64,000 nt of DNA from Telmatactis stephensoni (taxonomy: Eukaryota > Cnidaria > Anthozoa > Actiniaria > Isophelliidae), in the NCBI GenBank assembly GCA_029948255.1, contig JALIZF010001832.1:857985-921984 (forward strand). The letters are read 5' to 3'. Under the pieces are notes generated by a model that was given only the letters and a program-made list of their open reading frames with translations, was not told the origin of the DNA and did not search any database. Shown piece after piece: positions 59,220 to 64,000 of the stretch (positions within the stretch are counted from its first letter, which is position 1; the number at the start of each line of letters is the position of its first letter). The translations under genes and the position numbers were made by a program.

Positions 59220-61464
59220 TTGTATAGATTGTAATATGGTTAGCAAGTATGTTTTATACTATGTAAAAAGTCTAAAGTGGCAGTAAATTCATTTACAAAC
59301 ATTTCCAATGGAATTTTTTACTCAATGCGTTTCAACGAAGAGTGGCCAATTTGTGATTTGATATTCATAAGTAAAAATGTTCACTGAAACTTAAAAAACA
59401 GACACATATAGAAGCGACAATGGTTTAATTCCACCCTGAAACTCCATTAGTGAAGGTACTTAATTTGCCCTTCCAGACGGGAAAAAGGCCACAATTAAGA
59501 ACACAGGAAACTGGGAAAAAGGCTCAATTTATAGGAATTCGAGTTATCAAGGGGAAAAATCACAATTAATCATGGGTAGAGCAGCAATTCCTATTTGCAT
59601 GGTTCAATCATTGCGTGAGCGGTGATTCCTCGGTAGTTGTTGTTATAATGATATATAGTGTTGATATATAAATATATAGAGTGTTGTTATTATAATGAAA
59701 CAAGTTATTTTGAAGATTTTGAGTGCCTTATTCGAAAAAATAAAAAAATGGGTGGGTCACCACGCTTGTTTAAGAAAACATTTGGCTTGAAAGGCCAGGT
59801 TGTTTGATGATCGATTTTGATCGAATATTCGTCAAGCTTGTCTTCAGTACTTGTTGATATTCTAAAAATGCGACTTTTTATCAGTCGATGTTGACATTGT
59901 TTTGGCTAAGATAAATACACTTAGTATAAATCTTGAACTTTAGATGTAAATAAACTTTACTTTAAGCTATGAAAGATCTTTTTGACAATATTTCGAAATA
60001 AGAATGGCCGGGAAGCGCGCACGGTGGTTCTCTGTCACTTCGCGAACAAATTTCCATCAAAGACGTGTAAATATTTTAGCTTCTTATAATGACATTTCCT
60101 TCATTTTGATATAAATGTAATGGAAAATGGAAAAAGAAAGCGAATTATGAATTTGGTGATATTTCGTAAAATGTTATCATAATCGGGCTCCAAACGACAC
60201 TTTTCCGAGAGTAGACTGGGGCGAGTTTTGCAAAAAATCCATGTTTATCGTTCAAAAGCTTAAAAAAATGATGCGAATTGCGCTTTTAGCGTTGTTGTAC
60301 TCGTAATTTGAATGAAAATGCTCGCAAATTCTTATAAGGTTTTGCTTTTGGAAATGTTCGCGCGGTTGATGACAGTTGATTATTGACTACAAAGGAGTGT
60401 TTATTCTTAGAGTGTTTAGCAGTTAATGACGATAGATAAGGTGCTAATACCAGTAAAACAAAGCACTTATAATTTCAATATACGTTTAGGAACAATATAG
60501 AATCGGTGTCGAATATGAATGAAGGCGTGGGATGGTAGGACTGATTCCATAGACCTCATGGAATTAATTGCCTTTTAACTATGCGTTTTGATGAAACGTA
60601 AGGTGAATCCTAAGGGGGGGATGACACTTGAAACTTAGCAACAGAGCATCCTTAGTACTTGTACTGTTAAGACACTCTCCCAAGATCCACTCCAACCCAC
60701 TATTTCAAGATCAAATGTTAAAAAAACAAGTCTAGTGAAGAGCATTATTATTTACTACGAGCAGTGATGCATGGCCGTCTTTCATGAATCCATTCACATT
60801 GTTTTATGTGTGAAAAAAGTATTGTGATAGTTAAAGGGTTGCGACTAAAATTAATCAAGACAGGTGGCTGACCTGTCGTTGTCGTGCGATTTGGGGCTTG
60901 TAATATTCCCTGAAGCTCTTAGTTCTAAAATTAAAGCTTTAAGGCTTTTTAAAAGATTATATTAAATTGGTCAAAACTCTCTATAACAGACGAAGGGCGT
61001 ATAGACTGCCAAGGCCGCCGCAACCCGACTTTCTCTTCGGGTTCAGTTAAAGACTCGTCCATCTGAATCCAAAGGACTGAGTAAGACTGCTCGCATATTA
61101 GCAGCTATATTGCACAGGTCTCAAAGAATATAAACGTCACGAGTATAAACTTGCGTCATGCATGCTTCAATGACGCCGAAGTAGTGAACAACTGCTGTGA
61201 CCTCATGTTGTCGATTGTGTCCGACAGACTTAAGGCATTAGTCTTGAAATAAAAACAATACTGTCAATCAGCAGACAAGTTAGAAATCACTGTAACTATA
61301 CAATGTTACCGGCTTCACAAATATCAAGCGAGAAGATTAAAAATCAATTAAGTGTTGATTTTCTATTTATCCTGCGTTAAAGATCCAGAAAGAAGGAAGA
61401 AGAAATCAGTCTGGTGTCTAGTCGGATGCATGACTGAGTGATATACTACCGAATAGGCCATATG
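59220..61464. other. Gene-free stretch, nothing recognised
   Basis: AT-rich intergenic sequence. A patch near 60000 carries GCGCGC-type motifs. I see no coding exon, tandem array or clear inverted repeat. Confidence 0.4.
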
Positions 61465-61807
61465 CACTAACAGGTCACGTGACCCTATCTCCCCTAAATC
61501 AAGCGGCACCGTGAAAATGAACGTCAGAAATGGAAAGAGCACCTCGATATTAGTAAAAGTGTAAAGTTTCAGCTCATAAGATGTAATACAGGAGAAATGA
61601 CAGTAAATTTAAGATTGGATATTTTCTTAAGATTCGTTTAGAAAAACGAATCTTTTCCGAACGAAACTATCTCATCTTAAATTTGCTGTCATTTGTTCTC
61701 TTATTCGTGATATAAACTGAAACTTTGCATTTTTACTAATATCGAAATGCTCTTTCATTTTATAGAGTTTATTTGATGGTGCTGCTTGATTTAGAGGAGA
61801 TAGGGTC
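61465..61807. mobile_element. Complete foldback element, ACTAACAGGTCAC-ended family, copy 2
   Basis: Left CACTAACAGGTCACGTGACC and TATCTCCCCTAAATCA; right TGATTTAGAGGAGATAGGGT. Inner arms match the element at 16018-16290 (AGTTTCAGCTCATAAGATGT, TTTTCTTAAGATTC). Carries the GAAAGAGCACCTCGATATTA core in both arms. Confidence 0.85.
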
Positions 61808-62079
61808 AAAACAACTTATGAAGTACTCTAGGCCTTCAGTTATAATAGATCTGATCCCTGCTGCACGAAGGGAGAATAGCACTATCCGTTGGATAAATCC
61901 TTATCCATTTTATTGGAAAACATTATGATTTTATCCAATGGATATGGATTTATCGCTTTCCACCCTTTGATATGCCAAAGTGTCCGGTTTGTTCACAAAT
62001 AAATGGAGATTTCGAATTAGAAAGTGAAGAGGCGTGGATCGGCTTCGTTCTTTTTTTTCACTTCCATAGACGGCTTTCA

Positions 62080-62291
62080 AAAATGGCGGGCTCATTGCCG
62101 GTTCACGGGAACGAGGCCATAAGGGCCTCGATCCAAAATCATCATTGCATCAAATGAGTTTAACTATATCCTGTTGAATGCACAGAAAATAGGTATTTCA
62201 AAAGGAAGAGGAACACATCGCCTTTGATAGTATTTTGTGGTAACAAGGCCTTTGTGGCCTCGTTCTCATGTACTAGGCCGCCATTTATCCA
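62080..62291. mobile_element. Inverted-repeat element with AAATGGCGG ends
   Basis: AAAATGGCGG and GGGAACGAGGCCATAAGGGC on the left face GGCCTTTGTGGCCTCGTTCT and GCCGCCATTT on the right. The open frame at 61972-62157 runs into it and has no confirmed homologue. Confidence 0.7.
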
Positions 62292-62770
62292 CAATTAGCA
62301 AAGATTGGGTTCCTGTGGTGTTATTGGAGAGGTCACAAAATGTCATGGCGCGTTTATCGAAGAAGTTCAAAACAGATTTGAATCAAAAATTGATTGTATA
62401 ACATTTGGACAAAGCTGGAAGTAAGTAAATGAATATTAATATCTTGAATTCCCGATATCTTAGTAATTGTATTTAGAATTCTGTCAATTAAATTGAAAAT
62501 ATGACTTTTAACGGCTGATTTTCGACTGACATTGGATGCCCATAGTCAATGAGGTTGTCTACAGAACGGTTTTTCTTGTTAAATCCTTCCCAAATAACAG
62601 CAAAATGATAGAATTTTTCACAGAGGAGGTAAGCTTAAATTAATTATAGATTATTTGTGAATTGTACGTCGGTGTATATCATTTGTAAATGCTCCAGATC
62701 CATGGCTTGGGCAACGTACCTTTGAACTCACCATACTGATTTACAGTAGTGAACTCTCGCCTAAAGATGT

Positions 62771-62860
62771 GATGTGTGTCCATTTTAGAGAGGTCTCCGT
62801 CTTAGTTAGATGTATTACACCTCACTAAGACGGAGACCTCTCTCAAATGAACACACATGG
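62771..62860. mobile_element. Short palindromic element
   Basis: GTGTGTCCATTTTAGAGAGG and TCTCCGTCTTAG face CTAAGACGGAGACCTCTCTC and AAATGAACACAC across a 20-bp centre. It is probably the ends of a MITE with the middle lost. Confidence 0.8.
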
Positions 62861-63534
62861 CGGTTCCCTTGCTGCCCAAATCACATATATTTGTAGCCTG
62901 CCTACAAGCTCTCCAGGGGTGATTGGACCAGAATTTGCTGCGCGTTGCGATGTGTGACCTGTACCTTTCTTTCCTACTCTGTTATTGGGCTACAAACGTG
63001 TGGTGCGAGGTTTCAATTTCAGTGAACCTTCCAAAATATAATTTATAAAAGAGTGGATATTATAAAAATGGATAGGGCATTTCGTTTGGATTGCGCGAAC
63101 AAGAGGAGAGAAATTGGGAAAACTGAAGGCCCATAGAGGACCCTTGGAAGATAGTAGATGTGGAAGTTCACTCCATACGATCCTAATTTCTAACTCCCCG
63201 AGATAATGATAATTCGGTTCTTTTGACATGTTTGTACATAGGCATTACCCTCCCGGCCCTCCCTCCCCTCCCCCCCCCCTCCGCTCCTAACGCCTGCTTA
63301 GGACTCCCGTTGATGGGGAGCTGTCTACAGATGGGACGCTAAGAACAGTTAGGGTTGTCAGTCCGTCTGATTTGACTTTCACGTTGAAACACGATAAATC
63401 TGAGACAATATCCCCATCTCTCCCTCATCCTTTTCAGATAGTAAACCGTTTCTGGTCAGCCATAGTTTTCATATTCAAACCATTCAACTCAATAAGTTAC
63501 CTCAAATATACCTAAATTATCAGCCATAGTTTTC
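62861..63534. other. Gene-free stretch with a local 65-bp duplication at its right end
   Basis: The segment at 63456-63520 (CAGCCATAGTTTTCA then TATTCAAACCATTCAACTC) is partly repeated: CAGCCATAGTTTTCA again at 63521-63535 and the rest at 63927-63964, on the far side of the SINE. A C-rich tract lies at 63248-63290. Confidence 0.6.
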
Positions 63535-63928
63535 AAGGATGGCACAGTTGGTTAGTGCACGGCCTTCGGAGCAAGAGGTCCAGAGTTCGATCCCCGGATC
63601 TCACATCCTTGTTTCAACTTCTTTCCTTTCTGTGTAGCTTTAATTAGCTTTAAATACCCTTAAAACGGAGCACTGATGGAAAGAGGGGAGTAAAATGAGC
63701 GCACCATCGACCTTAAGTTCATCAGTTACACAAATTACTGTCACGAGTTAGAGTGCTTACAATGATATCCGTGAAAAACTTTGTAAGAAATTGCTCTAAT
63801 TTGCACTAATTAAACAATAGAAAACAAAGGATTTCGCGCTATTTAGTACAATTTAGTTCGCTAACTTTTTCACGGATATATTGTAAGAACTCTATCGACG
63901 TAAATATGGTCTCTTTACTTTACTTTAT
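63535..63928 (+). mobile_element. tRNA-derived SINE interrupted by a MITE
   Basis: Head GGATGGCACAGTTGGTTAGT and GAGTTCGATCCCCGGATCTC match the minus-strand copy at 49794-50049, and the body matches up to CTGTCACGAGTTA at 63751. The remaining TATCGACGTAAATAT and the TTTAC tail resume at 63893, after the inserted element. Confidence 0.9.
63752..63892. mobile_element. 141-bp MITE with TA target duplication (Tc1/mariner-like)
   Basis: The ends GAGTGCTTACAATGATATCC and, inverted, GAGTTCTTACAATATATCCG form terminal repeats of about 27 bp. TA flanks both sides, while the uninterrupted SINE at 49794-50049 has a single TA at the same point. No coding capacity. Confidence 0.92.
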
Positions 63929-64000
63929 TCAAACCATGCAACTCAATAAGTTACCTCAAATATATTTTATTGATGGTATTTGTTATCAGCAACCTGACAA

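Noticed and set aside
61972..62157. 61-residue frame starting MPKCPVCSQ, resembling a zinc-binding start
   Set aside because: Only one CxxC pair is present and the frame runs into an inverted-repeat element. No downstream exon was found.
63535..63606. tRNA gene
   Set aside because: The same head with the same downstream body is present at 49794-50049 and 11855-12010, so this is a SINE head. No acceptor stem pairs.

Overview
This is a eukaryotic window. Its genes have many introns with GT-AG borders, it is AT-rich, and it is full of short inverted-repeat elements and tRNA-derived SINEs. The gene families (NK2-like homeobox with Tyr54, single-exon peptide-type GPCR, receptor guanylate cyclase, CHMP2 and a CTD small phosphatase) and the repeat style point to an animal, most likely an anthozoan cnidarian such as a stony coral. 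The species call is inference.

Layout. 0-4.6 kb: a 17-bp minisatellite split by a SINE tail, a decayed CR1-like LINE on the minus strand, one foldback element and one SINE. 4.6-5.6 kb: a one-exon class A GPCR on the minus strand. 9.5-17.4 kb: a nine-exon ESCRT-III gene (CHMP2A/Vps2-like, 222 aa) with an exact 112-bp tandem duplication across its seventh exon. 20.9-31.9 kb: a twenty-exon single-pass receptor guanylate cyclase of the natriuretic-peptide-receptor type. 34.4-42.0 kb: an eight-exon CTDSPL/SCP-like phosphatase (277 aa). 42-58 kb: gene-poor and repeat-rich, with a CTTC tract of about 450 bp. 58.2-59.1 kb: a two-exon NK2-like homeobox gene (214 aa) with a TATA box. 59-64 kb: further inverted-repeat elements and a SINE interrupted by a TA-flanked MITE.

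The five genes do not form a pathway. They are an ordinary metazoan neighbourhood: a peptide-type receptor, a membrane-scission subunit, a cGMP-producing receptor, an RNA polymerase II CTD-type phosphatase and a transcription factor. What stands out is the repeat layer. More than twenty foldback or MITE-like copies fall into many families. Several families share one internal core despite unrelated ends. Two nested insertions can be read directly, one of them with its empty site preserved in another copy in the window. I found no CRISPR array, bacterial operon, rRNA gene or convincing stand-alone tRNA gene.

Exon borders were set by reading consensus splice sites, reading frame and family similarity by eye. 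No alignment or search was run.
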